Shown: in pieces, positions 1 to 8,321 of the stretch | Layout of the letters: every line of letters begins with the position of its first letter | Position numbering within the stretch: position 1 is the stretch's first letter | Source of the DNA: Lachnospiraceae bacterium | GTDB lineage: Bacteria; Bacillota; Clostridia; Lachnospirales; Lachnospiraceae | Length of the DNA: 64,000 nucleotides | Assembly (NCBI GenBank): GCA_017618075.1 | Contig: JAFZUY010000045.1 | Span: 1-64,000 of the forward strand | Direction: 5' to 3' | The notes under the pieces: generated by a model | The model's input: only the letters and a program-made list of their open reading frames with translations | The model's database searches: none | What the model was told of the DNA's origin: nothing | Program-made: the position numbers and the translations under genes

Positions 1-95
1 TCAACTCCCATAATTCGAGCGCTATCTCTTATAGACATTCCATCCAAAACACGCTGAACGGCTTCACATTTTTCTTCAAAAGTATATTTAGACAT
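1..95 (-). CDS. IS3-family transposase OrfA, N-terminal fragment (runs off window)
   Basis: The first 31 codons read MSKYTFEEKCEAVQRVLDG, then a helix-turn-helix with SIRDSARIMGV. This is the typical start of IS3/IS150 OrfA proteins (KYTFEEKLEAV..., helix-turn-helix DNA-binding domain that recognises the terminal repeats). The gene is cut by the window edge, so it cannot be said whether it is intact or whether orfB follows. The start codon lies directly inside the element end with the 13-bp hairpin at 101-133 before it. Confidence 0.75.
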   Translation of the reverse strand, partial: MSKYTFEEKCEAVQRVLDGMSIRDSARIMGV

Positions 96-140
96 AAAAA
101 CACCCCGAATGTTTTTGTCTAACATTCGGGGTGCAGTTCA
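1..140 (-). mobile_element. IS3-family (IS150-like) insertion sequence, terminal part
   Basis: Read on the minus strand, the element begins at base 140 with an inverted-repeat-like end, TGAACTGCACCCCGAATGTT. IS3-family ends begin TG, and the IS150 group often has TGNACTG(A/C)CCCC followed by a GTTAGACA-type string, which is also present here. The orfA-like start codon follows about 45 bases further in. The inner bases 101-113 are a perfect inverted copy of 121-133, so the end can fold into a 13-bp hairpin upstream of the transposase gene. The rest of the element lies outside the window, so the other end and target duplication cannot be checked. Confidence 0.75.
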
Positions 141-166
141 AGTAAGACTGAAGTTTTTTGCTTTAT

Positions 167-1345
167 TTATTTTGTAATTCCTGAATAATCATTATCCACA
201 TTTATTACGCAGAAATACCCTTTGTGCTTTGCATGTATTTTATTCTGTATTTCTTCTACAAGTTCTTTTTCACTCATTTTGAATTTATGAGGAATAACGA
301 CATCGAAGATAAGATTGGAATGTGACTCACCGTGAACCATTCTGAAATCGTGAAGAGTGAGACGCTCATCTATTTCTTTTATGATCTCTGTTGCAAGAAC
401 TTTTGCTTCATAAAGAGTTTCGTCATTTGTATCCACGGGATCCATGTGAATCGAGACTTCACAGTTAAGCTTGGTCTTGATTTCGTTTTCGATATCGTCG
501 ATGCATTCGTGAAGATAGAGGATGTCCTTGTCGCAGGGAACTTCAGCATGGAGGGATACGAAAATTCTGGTAGGACCGTAGTCGTGAACTATCATGTCGT
601 GGATTCCGATGACCGATTCGTTGGAACGAACTATGGTTTCAATTTCTTTTACGAATTCGGGATCGGGTGTCTGACCTAAAAGAGGAGAGATGGTTTCTCT
701 TAATGTCTTATAGCCTGCATAAGCGATGAAAAGTCCTACCGCAATACCTGCGTAAGCATCGATTTTAATTTTGAATACCGCGTAAAGAATGTAGCAGATT
801 AAAACCACACTTGTTGCAACGGTATCGCTTATTGAATCGATAGCGGTTGCCTTCATGGCTGTGGAGCCAATCTTTTTGCCGTAAATCATATTGTATGCAA
901 ACATATAAAGCTTGATTACAATCGAAAGTGAAAGAAATACAAAGGTAAGAGCGCTTACCATGACTTCTTCGGGATGAATGATTTTGTCGATACTTGATTT
1001 AACAAGTTCAAATGCCACGATTAGGATAATCAGCGAAACAATAAGACCGGAGATATATTCGATACGTCCGTGTCCGAAAGGATGCTCGTTGTCGGGCTTC
1101 TGACCTGAGAGTTTAAATCCTAAAAGAGTTATAATGCTGCTTCCGGCGTCAGATAAGTTGTTAAAAGCATCTGCAGTAACCGAAATTGCGGATGTGATGA
1201 TTCCGACGCTGAATTTGGTTGCAAAAAGGAAAAGGTTTAAGATAATACCAACTGTTCCTGTCAGAATACCGTATCTGCGGCGGACGTTTTCATCGTTAAA
1301 ATCGTTTTTGTTTTTTATAAAAATAGAAGATAAAAGTGCAATCAT
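167..1345 (-). CDS. cation diffusion facilitator family transporter
   Basis: About 392 residues. The N-terminal half carries the CDF membrane domain: metal-site aspartates in ADAFNNLSD (about residues 59 and 66), the cytoplasmic loop HPFGHGR (88-94), and a second DSISD motif in a later helix. The C-terminal half is the cytoplasmic ferredoxin-like dimerisation domain plus a duplicated extension. CDF proteins export Zn, Mn, Fe or other divalent ions by proton antiport; the metal cannot be called here. The reading frame extends upstream to 1393, but the ATG at 1345 has GGGGA before it and fits the family N-terminus. It is monocistronic and stops just before the IS end at 140. Confidence 0.93.
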   Translation of the reverse strand: MIALLSSIFIKNKNDFNDENVRRRYGILTGTVGIILNLFLFATKFSVGIITSAISVTADAFNNLSDAGSSIITLLGFKLSGQKPDNEHPFGHGRIEYISGLIVSLIILIVAFELVKSSIDKIIHPEEVMVSALTFVFLSLSIVIKLYMFAYNMIYGKKIGSTAMKATAIDSISDTVATSVVLICYILYAVFKIKIDAYAGIAVGLFIAYAGYKTLRETISPLLGQTPDPEFVKEIETIVRSNESVIGIHDMIVHDYGPTRIFVSLHAEVPCDKDILYLHECIDDIENEIKTKLNCEVSIHMDPVDTNDETLYEAKVLATEIIKEIDERLTLHDFRMVHGESHSNLIFDVVIPHKFKMSEKELVEEIQNKIHAKHKGYFCVINVDNDYSGITK

Positions 1346-1501
1346 TTTAAAATTCCCCGAAAATGCGGCAATACGGATATATAGTATTGTCATAAATTTT
1401 CATACCATAATAATTGTATAAGGTATAAAAGACATTATAATATTGTCCGCGTATAAATTCCATATTTATTGAAGAGAGAATTATTTGAGGTTAAAATTTT
1501 C

Positions 1502-1529
1502 TTGACGTACGGGATTTTTTTGGTATAAT
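1502..1529 (+). promoter_or_regulatory. sigma-A-type promoter for rpsU
   Basis: TTGACG (1502-1507), a 16-base spacer, and a perfect TATAAT (1524-1529), about 65 bases before the rpsU start. Confidence 0.75.
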
Positions 1530-1593
1530 TCAATTTGTGCGATTACTCAAACAGACCGTGCACGTATATTTGGTCTTGGAGGAGGGTTGAGAA

Positions 1594-1770
1594 GTGTCAA
1601 GAGTTGAAGTTAAAGAAAATGAATCATTAGACAGCGCGCTTAGACGTTTTAAAAGAAACTGTGCCAAGGCCGGTATTCAGCAGGAAATTCGTAAAAGAGA
1701 ACATTACGAAAAGCCCAGCGTAAAGCGTAAGAAAAAATCTGAAGCTGCCAGAAAACGTAAATACAATTAA
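1594..1770 (+). CDS. rpsU: 30S ribosomal protein S21
   Basis: 58 codons starting at GTG 1594, preceded by a strong GGAGGAGGG. The protein is short and very basic, starting [20 protein letters not shown] and ending in a run of Lys/Arg, which matches bacterial bS21 in length and pattern. It binds near the anti-Shine-Dalgarno region of the small subunit. The gene stands alone between its own promoter (1502-1529) and an intrinsic terminator (1780-1811), rather than next to dnaG or gatB/yqeY as in many Firmicutes. Confidence 0.96.
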   Translation: MSRVEVKENESLDSALRRFKRNCAKAGIQQEIRKREHYEKPSVKRKKKSEAARKRKYN

Positions 1771-1779
1771 TTAATACAG

Positions 1780-1811
1780 ACTGCCGTGAGAAAATCACGG
1801 CAGTTTTTTTG
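1780..1811 (+). terminator. intrinsic terminator after rpsU
   Basis: Perfect 10-bp stem ACTGCCGTGA/TCACGGCAGT (1780-1789, 1795-1804), loop GAAAA, followed by eight T. Confidence 0.95.
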
Positions 1812-1879
1812 CCCTTGGGCATATTTTGTGTTATAATATCCGTCGTTGGAGTAAAGTAAAAATCTGAAGGTATTCAATA

Positions 1880-2773
1880 TTGAAATATGTTCTTGGGGCA
1901 ATAATTGCCTGCCTTGTAATTCTTTTCATAATTAATATCGTTGATTTAAACCGTTACGTTGTCAGAAGCGTGGCGATTTACGACAGTAAGGTAAAGAAGA
2001 AACTTAAAGTCTGCTTTGTTTCGGATTTGCATAATTATTCGTGTACTCCGAAGTTTTATGAGGACATAAAAGAATTTGTTCCCGACATAATCCTTTGCGG
2101 AGGCGATACAATTACCGCTACGAAAGGAAGAAAGCAGGACCGTGCTTATTATTTCCTGAAAGAGCTTTCAAAGATTGCTCCGACCTATACCGCGCTTGGC
2201 AATCATGAATACAGAGCTAAGATTTATCCCGAAGTTTACGGCACATTGTATGATGAGTTTGCCGAGAAGACGGAAGAGTATAAAATACCCATTCTTTCAA
2301 ACAGCTCGAAATACTTTGAGGAAAGCAATGTAAAGGTCAGCTCCGTAGATATCGACAGAAGCTTTTATAAAAGATTCAAGGTTTACCCCATGGACGACAA
2401 TTATATCGAGTCTTTGGTCGGTAAACTTGAAGAAGATAAATACAATATTTTATTAGCACACAATCCCGATTACTTTAAGCATTACAATGCTTACGGAAGT
2501 GATTTGATTTTATCGGGCCATGTACACGGCGGATTAATCCGTCTGCCTCTTTTACGAGGTATTGCTCACCCCGGGATAAGGTTCTTCCCCAAATACTCGG
2601 GCGGAGTGTATGATGATAACGGCAAATTCGTCCGCTATGCAGATTCGTATGTATCGAGCAAAAATGCGGTTATAAGACTTATAGTAAGCTGCGGTATCGG
2701 TTTCCACACGCTTCCATTAAGACTTTTCAATCCGGGCGAATTAATCTTTATTACAATAGATTCAAAACATTAG
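1880..2773 (+). CDS. membrane-anchored metallophosphoesterase
   Basis: 297 residues from a TTG start at 1880 (GAAGG nine bases upstream). Residues 4-21 form a membrane anchor. The calcineurin-like metal motifs appear in order: SDLH (48-51), GGDT (74-77), GNHE (107-110), AHNPD (193-197) and GHVHGG (213-218). The arrangement resembles Bacillus YkuE/YkoQ-type phosphoesterases, some of which act on lipid-linked phosphates; the substrate cannot be inferred. A probable promoter (TTGCCC 1809, TATAAT 1832, 17-base spacer) overlaps the T-run of the rpsU terminator. scpA starts 9 bases after the stop, so the three genes to 4180 probably form one transcript. Confidence 0.9.
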   Translation: MKYVLGAIIACLVILFIINIVDLNRYVVRSVAIYDSKVKKKLKVCFVSDLHNYSCTPKFYEDIKEFVPDIILCGGDTITATKGRKQDRAYYFLKELSKIAPTYTALGNHEYRAKIYPEVYGTLYDEFAEKTEEYKIPILSNSSKYFEESNVKVSSVDIDRSFYKRFKVYPMDDNYIESLVGKLEEDKYNILLAHNPDYFKHYNAYGSDLILSGHVHGGLIRLPLLRGIAHPGIRFFPKYSGGVYDDNGKFVRYADSYVSSKNAVIRLIVSCGIGFHTLPLRLFNPGELIFITIDSKH

Positions 2774-2782
2774 GAGCAGTTA

Positions 2783-3547
2783 ATGGCTATTCCCGTAAAA
2801 CTGGAAGTATTCGAGGGACCGCTCGATTTACTTTTACACTTAATAGAAAAGAATAAAGTCGACATTTACGATATTCCGATTGTCGAAATCACGAAGCAGT
2901 ATCTGGAATACGTAAAAGAACTTCCCAAGGATGACCTTAACACCGTGAGCGAATTCATGGTAATGGCCGCAACGCTTCTTGACATCAAATGCAGGATGCT
3001 TCTTCCGAAAACCGAGGATGAAGAGGGTGAAGAGGAAGATCCGAGAGCAGAACTTGTTCAGAAGCTCCTCGAATACAAAATGTATAAATACATGTCCTAT
3101 GAATTAAAAGATATGCAGATGGACGGCGAAAGATATTTATACAAGGATTCTTCAATTCCCGATGAGGTAAGAAATTACAAAGCTCCGATAGATTATGCGG
3201 AATTAATCGGTGAGACCACATTAAGCAGCTTGAACGAAATATTCAATGCCTGCATTAAGAGAGTCGAAGACAAGGTCGACCCCATCAGATCGCATTTCGG
3301 AAAGATCGAAAAAGAAGAGGTCGATATCAACCAGAAACAGGATTATATCGCGAAATATATCACTTCTCATAAAAAGTGCTCGTTCAGAAGTCTTTTGTCC
3401 GAGCAGAAAACAAAAATGGAAGTTATCGTAACTTTTCTGGTAATTCTTGAACTGATTAAGACCGGTAACGTCGAAGTCAATCAGAGCCAGTCATTCGGAG
3501 ATATCGATATCGAATTAAAGAAACCGATAGAAGATTTCTCAATATAA
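2783..3547 (+). CDS. scpA: segregation and condensation protein A
   Basis: 254 residues. The N-terminus VKLEVFEGPLDLLLHLIEKN is the hallmark of kleisin ScpA, which bridges the SMC heads and binds ScpB to form the bacterial condensin. An acidic linker lies around residues 75-90, and a C-terminal winged-helix-like segment begins around residue 190. Length is normal for the family. It sits directly before scpB, the usual arrangement, and behind a metallophosphoesterase with which it is likely co-transcribed. Confidence 0.97.
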   Translation: MAIPVKLEVFEGPLDLLLHLIEKNKVDIYDIPIVEITKQYLEYVKELPKDDLNTVSEFMVMAATLLDIKCRMLLPKTEDEEGEEEDPRAELVQKLLEYKMYKYMSYELKDMQMDGERYLYKDSSIPDEVRNYKAPIDYAELIGETTLSSLNEIFNACIKRVEDKVDPIRSHFGKIEKEEVDINQKQDYIAKYITSHKKCSFRSLLSEQKTKMEVIVTFLVILELIKTGNVEVNQSQSFGDIDIELKKPIEDFSI

Positions 3548-3592
3548 TTATTGTAAACTAATTATGTAAACCTATATTTACAGGAGTAAGAA

Positions 3593-4180
3593 ATGGACCG
3601 TCAGGAATTACAGGGTAAAATCGAAGGCATTCTTTTCGCCATGGGCGACAGCGTAGCCATAAAAGATATAGCAGAAGCGCTTGAAATCGAAGAGAGCCTC
3701 GTAAAAGAAATAATAGAAGAGATGAAAGTTTACTACGCTGCAAAAGAGCGCGGTATTCAGATTGCAATCCTTGAAGGAAACGTACAGCTTCGCACAAAAG
3801 ACGAATACTATGACGACTTAATCAAGATTGCAACTGTTCCCAAGAAGAATGTTTTATCCGATTCCGTACTTGAGACACTTTCAATCGTTGCCTACAAGCA
3901 GCCTGTTACAAGAATGGATATCGAAAAGATAAGAGGTGTCAATTCCGACTTCTCCATCAATAAACTTCTTGAATTTGGCCTCATAAAAGAATTAGGCCGC
4001 CTCGACGCTCCCGGCAGACCGCTTCTTTTTGGAACGAGCGAACAGTTTTTAAGAGCATTCAATGTAGACTCAATCGAGGACCTTCCTCAGATTAGTATGG
4101 ATATGATGGAAGACTTCAGAGTACAGGCAGAAAACGAATTAAACTACAATGTAAACAAGGTAGAAAGCGTAGAGATTTAA
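3593..4180 (+). CDS. scpB: segregation and condensation protein B
   Basis: 195 residues with two winged-helix domains (about 1-80 and 85-165); the first begins GKIEGILFAMGDSVAIKDIA. The segment VLETLSIVAYKQPVTRMDIE followed by an RGV motif and GRLDAPGRPLLFGT is diagnostic for ScpB. ScpB dimers bind the ScpA kleisin in the SMC complex. A ribosome binding site (AGGAG) precedes the ATG, and a strong terminator follows at 4203. Confidence 0.97.
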   Translation: MDRQELQGKIEGILFAMGDSVAIKDIAEALEIEESLVKEIIEEMKVYYAAKERGIQIAILEGNVQLRTKDEYYDDLIKIATVPKKNVLSDSVLETLSIVAYKQPVTRMDIEKIRGVNSDFSINKLLEFGLIKELGRLDAPGRPLLFGTSEQFLRAFNVDSIEDLPQISMDMMEDFRVQAENELNYNVNKVESVEI

Positions 4181-4202
4181 TGTTTAACTACATATATTAA
4201 GG

Positions 4203-4231
4203 GGGATTTCCGTTAAGGAAATCCCTTTTTT
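4203..4231 (+). terminator. intrinsic terminator after scpB
   Basis: Perfect 9-bp stem GGGATTTCC/GGAAATCCC with loop GTTAA and six T. Confidence 0.95.
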
Positions 4232-4317
4232 GTTGAAAATTGATATAAAAGCCCTCAAAGACGCAAAAAGATTATTTATTTTTGAATAATCGGAGTAGGT
4301 TTAATTTATTGAAAATA

Positions 4318-4376
4318 TTGACAAAGTTATGATATGATAATATTTGTGTGAATTTGGGGTTTTTTAGCCCATTCAC
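4318..4376 (+). promoter_or_regulatory. probable promoter and leader hairpin of the carboxyltransferase operon
   Basis: A perfect TTGACA lies at 4318-4323 with AT-rich candidates for the -10 box around 4338-4346, none of them at ideal spacing. A hairpin (GTGAA...TTCAC and TGGG...CCCA, 4348-4376) follows. The 4232-4419 gap holds no gene. The operon is then introduced by AGGAGGT at 4408. Confidence 0.4.
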
Positions 4377-4419
4377 CTTAAAAAAGTAAAGATTAAATTA
4401 TATATAGGAGGTAGTACTT

Positions 4420-5850
4420 ATGAGTACCAGTTCTGCTGCAAGAGAGAGAATTAATGCTCTTCTTGATGAAAACAGCTTTGTTGAAATCGGCGCTTTGGTA
4501 TCCGCGAGAGCAACTGATTTTAATCTCAAGCAAATTGATACCCCTTCAGACGGTTGTATAACCGGTTACGGTGTTATCAATGACTCTCTTGTGTATGTAT
4601 ATGCTCAGGACGCTTCAGTTTTAAACGGTAGTGTCGGTGAAATGCATGCCAAGAAAATTTGCAACATTTATGATATGGCGATGAAGATGGGCGCACCCGT
4701 CATCGGCTTAATCGATTCCTGCGGTTTAAGACTTCAGGAGGCTACAGATGCCCTTAACGCAATGGGCGAACTTTACTTAAAGCAGACACTTGCATCGGGA
4801 GTTATTCCTCAGATCACCGCTGTTTTCGGAAACTGCGGCGGCGGACTTGCTATTATCCCCATGCTTACTGATTTCACATTTATGGAAAGTGAGAAAGCAA
4901 AACTCTTTGTAAACTCACCTAACACCCTTGACGGAAACTCAACTGAGAAGTGTGATACAGCATCAGCAAAATTCCAGTCAGAAGAGAGTGGTATCGTTGA
5001 TTTTACAGGTACTCAGGACGAAATCCTTTCAAAGATGAGAGAACTTGTTTCTTTCCTTCCCGCAAACAACGAAGAAGAAGCTGAATATGTTGAGTGCACA
5101 GATGACCTTAACAGAGCTTCAAATGCAATCGGAACATCTTTCAAGGATGCTGCACTTGCTTTTGCGGATATCGCGGATGATTACAATTTTATCGAAGTAA
5201 AATCTGCTTACGCTAAAGATATGGTATGCGGATTTATCAAATTAAACGGAAGCACAATCGGCTGCGTTGGTAACAGAAGCGCAGTATACGATGAAGAAGG
5301 AAAAGTTGCAGAAGAACTTGACGACAAGCTTTCAGCAGAAGGCTGTGTAAAGGCTGCAGAGTTCATCAACTTCTGTGATGCATTCTCAATTCCCGTTCTT
5401 TCACTTACAAACATTACAGGCTTCAAGGCTTGCAAGTGCTCTGAGAAGAGAATTGCAAGAGCATCAGCCAAGCTTACATACGCATTTGCAAACAGCACAG
5501 TTGCAAAGGTTAACGTTATAGCTTCCAAGGCACTTGGTTCAGCATACGTAGTTATGAACTCCAAGGCAATCGGCGCAGACGTAACATTCGCATTCGAAGG
5601 TGCTACAATCGGTGCAATCGACGCCAAGAGCGCAGCACAGATTATGTATGCAGGCGAATCAAGCGACGTAATCGCAGAGAAGACCAAAGAATACGAAGCA
5701 CTTCAGAATTCATGCACTTCCGCTGCAAAGAGAGGATATGTTGATTACATCATCAATCCTGCCGATGCAAGAAAGTACATCATCGGTGCATTCGAAATGT
5801 TATACACAAAGAGAGAGGATCGTCCGGCTAAGAAGCACGGCATCATCTAA
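4420..5850 (+). CDS. acyl-CoA carboxyltransferase subunit (methylmalonyl-CoA decarboxylase alpha / 12S-like), divergent
   Basis: 476 residues with the N- and C-terminal crotonase-like halves of carboxyltransferases. YAQDASVLNGSVGEMHAKKI (61-80) and TLASGVIPQITAVFGNCGGG (123-142) match MmdA, PccB and the 12S subunit of transcarboxylase. The biotin/CoA loops are changed: the usual DSGGARIQEG is DSCGLRLQEA (99-108), and GPCAGGA is GNCGGGL. It heads an operon with an OadG-like subunit, a biotin carrier, the OadB pump and a 5S/OadA-like subunit, so it should move a carboxyl group between an acyl-CoA and biotin. The acyl-CoA (propionyl, acetyl or other) cannot be told from sequence, and the loop changes leave substrate use uncertain. 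Confidence 0.85.
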   Translation: MSTSSAARERINALLDENSFVEIGALVSARATDFNLKQIDTPSDGCITGYGVINDSLVYVYAQDASVLNGSVGEMHAKKICNIYDMAMKMGAPVIGLIDSCGLRLQEATDALNAMGELYLKQTLASGVIPQITAVFGNCGGGLAIIPMLTDFTFMESEKAKLFVNSPNTLDGNSTEKCDTASAKFQSEESGIVDFTGTQDEILSKMRELVSFLPANNEEEAEYVECTDDLNRASNAIGTSFKDAALAFADIADDYNFIEVKSAYAKDMVCGFIKLNGSTIGCVGNRSAVYDEEGKVAEELDDKLSAEGCVKAAEFINFCDAFSIPVLSLTNITGFKACKCSEKRIARASAKLTYAFANSTVAKVNVIASKALGSAYVVMNSKAIGADVTFAFEGATIGAIDAKSAAQIMYAGESSDVIAEKTKEYEALQNSCTSAAKRGYVDYIINPADARKYIIGAFEMLYTKREDRPAKKHGII

Positions 5851-5871
5851 TTAATGAAAGGAAATTTGGCT

Positions 5872-6684
5872 ATGAAGAAATTGAAAACATTATTCTTAGG
5901 CCTCGGACTTTCAGTGATGTTCATTTTTGCCGGATGCGGTAAAGCACCGGTAGATCCTGCGGTAGTAAGTACCATTGAAAGCAACAGAGAAACACTCATA
6001 AAAGAAATAGCTATGAGTGATGCTAAGACTGACCTGGTAAACATTACCGAGGATGATTATAAGATTAAAGCTGACGAATTTGAGGGCGAGAACTTAAAGT
6101 TCGCATCTCAGGATACTTATGTCGCAGCTGTTAACTCATGTATAGCAGCCGAAGACGATGCAGGCAGCATTACCGGATATGACAGAAACATCACCGTTAG
6201 CGGAAATCCTGAAGACGGATACAAAGTAACCGAACTTTTAGGATATACAGGACGTAATGTTAATATGAACATTGCGTATGACGGAGATCTTAATATCACG
6301 GACATCACATTTTCTCCCATTTACTCAATGGGCGAGGCTATGACAAAGGCCGCTCTTAATACCTTACTTGGTATGGGATCGGTATTCAGCGTACTTATTC
6401 TTATCATGATTATTATTTATCTTTTCGGAATCATTCCCAAGGTTCAGAAAGCAAGCGCTGACAAGAAAGCTAAGAAAGCAGCAGCAAAGGCTGAAAACAA
6501 AGCTGCTGATACAAATGCAAATGTTGTGGAAACAGAAACGGAAGAACTTGTGGACGATTACGAGCTCGTTGCCGTTATTTCTGCCGCAATCGCTGCTTAT
6601 GAAGGCAGTGGATCCACTGACGGATTTGTAGTCAGAAGTATCAGAAAATCACAATCGAAAAAGTGGCAGAACGCCCAGTACTAG
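5872..6684 (+). CDS. OadG-like gamma subunit with lipoprotein signal and extracytoplasmic domain
   Basis: 270 residues from ATG 5872, chosen because AAAGGAA lies 9 bases upstream; an in-frame ATG at 5854 is too close to the previous stop. Residues 1-19 are a type II signal ending in the lipobox FAGC. A soluble domain follows to about residue 160, then a helix with GMGSVFSVLILIMIIIYLFG, which is the pattern of OadG/MmdD gamma subunits (assembly factor of Na+ decarboxylase pumps), and a Lys/Ala-rich cytoplasmic tail. Canonical OadG is about 80-100 residues with the helix at the N-terminus, so the outer domain is an addition. Position between carboxyltransferase and biotin carrier supports the role. 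Confidence 0.75.
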   Translation: MKKLKTLFLGLGLSVMFIFAGCGKAPVDPAVVSTIESNRETLIKEIAMSDAKTDLVNITEDDYKIKADEFEGENLKFASQDTYVAAVNSCIAAEDDAGSITGYDRNITVSGNPEDGYKVTELLGYTGRNVNMNIAYDGDLNITDITFSPIYSMGEAMTKAALNTLLGMGSVFSVLILIMIIIYLFGIIPKVQKASADKKAKKAAAKAENKAADTNANVVETETEELVDDYELVAVISAAIAAYEGSGSTDGFVVRSIRKSQSKKWQNAQY

Positions 6685-6696
6685 GAGGAGAAAAAT

Positions 6697-7074
6697 ATGA
6701 AAAATTATACAATTACCGTTAACGGCAATGTTTATGACGTAACAGTTGAAGAAGGTGCTTCAACAGGCGCTGTTGCAGCTCCCGTAAAGAAAGCAGCACC
6801 TAAGGCAGCTCCCGCAGCTGCAGCTCCCGCAGCAGCACCCAAGGCAAGCGGCGCAGCAGGCTCAATCAGAGTTGAAGCCGGTGCAGCAGGTAAGGTATTT
6901 AAACTTGATACCAAGGTTGGCGATACAGTTAAGAAGGGTGACGCAGTTGTTACTATCGAAGCTATGAAGATGGAAATCCCCGTTGTAGCTCCTCAGGATG
7001 GTACAGTTGCAAGTATCGAAGTTAACGTAGGCGATGCTATTGAAGCAGGCGCACTTCTTGCAACACTTAACTAA
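6697..7074 (+). CDS. biotin carboxyl carrier protein of the decarboxylase complex
   Basis: 125 residues. After a short N-terminal segment and an Ala/Pro/Lys-rich flexible linker (about 25-55), the biotinyl domain carries EAMKMEI with the lysine to be biotinylated at residue 91. Length and layout match the separate carrier subunits of methylmalonyl-CoA decarboxylase (MmdC) and the 1.3S subunit of transcarboxylase. It is the only biotin domain in the operon, so it must serve both the acyl-CoA subunit (4420) and the keto-acid subunit (8322). AGGAGGAG precedes the start, 12 bases after the previous stop. Confidence 0.93.
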   Translation: MKNYTITVNGNVYDVTVEEGASTGAVAAPVKKAAPKAAPAAAAPAAAPKASGAAGSIRVEAGAAGKVFKLDTKVGDTVKKGDAVVTIEAMKMEIPVVAPQDGTVASIEVNVGDAIEAGALLATLN

Positions 7075-7104
7075 TTATCAATTCTTTGGATAGGAGATTT
7101 TACG

Positions 7105-8271
7105 ATGGAATATATCATTAATACAGTAGATAACCTGATCCATCAGACATCATTCTTCAATCTGACGATAGGTAACTATGCAATGATAGCGGTAGCTTGT
7201 TTCTTCCTTTATCTTGCTATTCGTCATGAATTTGAACCCTTGCTTTTGGTTCCCATCGCATTCGGTATGCTTTTGGTTAATATCTATCCCGATATTATGA
7301 GACCGTTTGGCGAAGGCGGACATGGTGGTGGACTTTTATACTACTTCTACATTTTGGATGAGTGGGCAATCCTGCCTTCACTTATTTTCCTTGGCGTAGG
7401 TGCAATGACAGACTTCGGTCCGCTGATTGCAAACCCCAAGAGTTTCTTACTCGGAGCAGCTGCACAGTTCGGTATTTTCGCAGCATACTTCGGAGCATTA
7501 CTTATTAACCAGACAGGTCTTGTAGACTTTAACGATAAGGCTGCTGCAGCAATTTCCATCATCGGTGGTGCTGACGGCCCTACATCAATCTTCCTTGCAG
7601 GAAAGCTTGGACAGACAAGATTACTCGGACCTATCGCGGTTGCTGCATATTCGTACATGTCACTTGTACCTATTATTCAGCCCCCTATTATGAAGCTTTT
7701 AACAACAGAAAAAGAAAGAAAAATCAAGATGGAACAGCTTCGTCCCGTTTCCAAGCTTGAAAAGATTCTTTTCCCCATCGTTGTTACAATCGTTGTTTCA
7801 CTTATTCTTCCTACAACAGCTCCCCTCGTAGGTATGCTTATGTTAGGTAACCTCTTCAGAGAATCAGGTGTTGTAAGACAGCTTCAGGAAACAGCTTCAA
7901 ACGCACTTATGTACATCGTAGTTATTATCCTCGGTACATCCGTAGGTGCTACAACAAGTGCAGAAGCATTCCTTAACTTTGAAACAGTTGCAATCGTTGT
8001 ACTCGGACTTGTTGCATTCTCGTTCGGTACAGCTGCCGGAGTTATCTTCGGTAAAATCATGTGTATACTCACAAAAGGTAAGGTTAATCCTCTTATCGGT
8101 TCTGCAGGCGTTTCCGCCGTGCCTATGGCTGCGAGAGTTTCTCAGAAGGTCGGTGCAGAAGCAGATCCTTCAAACTTCCTTTTGATGCATGCAATGGGAC
8201 CCAACGTTGCCGGCGTTATCGGTACAGCAGTTGCTGCCGGAACATTCATGGCAATCTTTGGTGTATTTTGA
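7105..8271 (+). CDS. oadB: sodium-translocating decarboxylase beta subunit
   Basis: 388 residues, about nine to eleven membrane helices. It contains the family signature IIGGADGPTSIF with the aspartate implicated in Na+ transport, and later NPLIGSAGVSAVPMAARV and GPNVAGVIGTAVAAGT. OadB/MmdB/GcdB subunits decarboxylate carboxybiotin and couple this to export of Na+. Presence in this operon makes the complex an ion pump and not just a transcarboxylase. The gene follows the biotin carrier by 30 bases. Confidence 0.95.
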   Translation: MEYIINTVDNLIHQTSFFNLTIGNYAMIAVACFFLYLAIRHEFEPLLLVPIAFGMLLVNIYPDIMRPFGEGGHGGGLLYYFYILDEWAILPSLIFLGVGAMTDFGPLIANPKSFLLGAAAQFGIFAAYFGALLINQTGLVDFNDKAAAAISIIGGADGPTSIFLAGKLGQTRLLGPIAVAAYSYMSLVPIIQPPIMKLLTTEKERKIKMEQLRPVSKLEKILFPIVVTIVVSLILPTTAPLVGMLMLGNLFRESGVVRQLQETASNALMYIVVIILGTSVGATTSAEAFLNFETVAIVVLGLVAFSFGTAAGVIFGKIMCILTKGKVNPLIGSAGVSAVPMAARVSQKVGAEADPSNFLLMHAMGPNVAGVIGTAVAAGTFMAIFGVF

Positions 8272-8321
8272 TTAAAGATTAAACACAGTTTTACAGTAAG
8301 TTTTTAATGGAGGAAAATAAA

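Noticed and set aside
5208..5687. 159-codon minus-strand frame within the carboxyltransferase gene
   Set aside because: Lies fully inside a gene with clear homology; no start signal; Ala/Ser-rich shadow translation.
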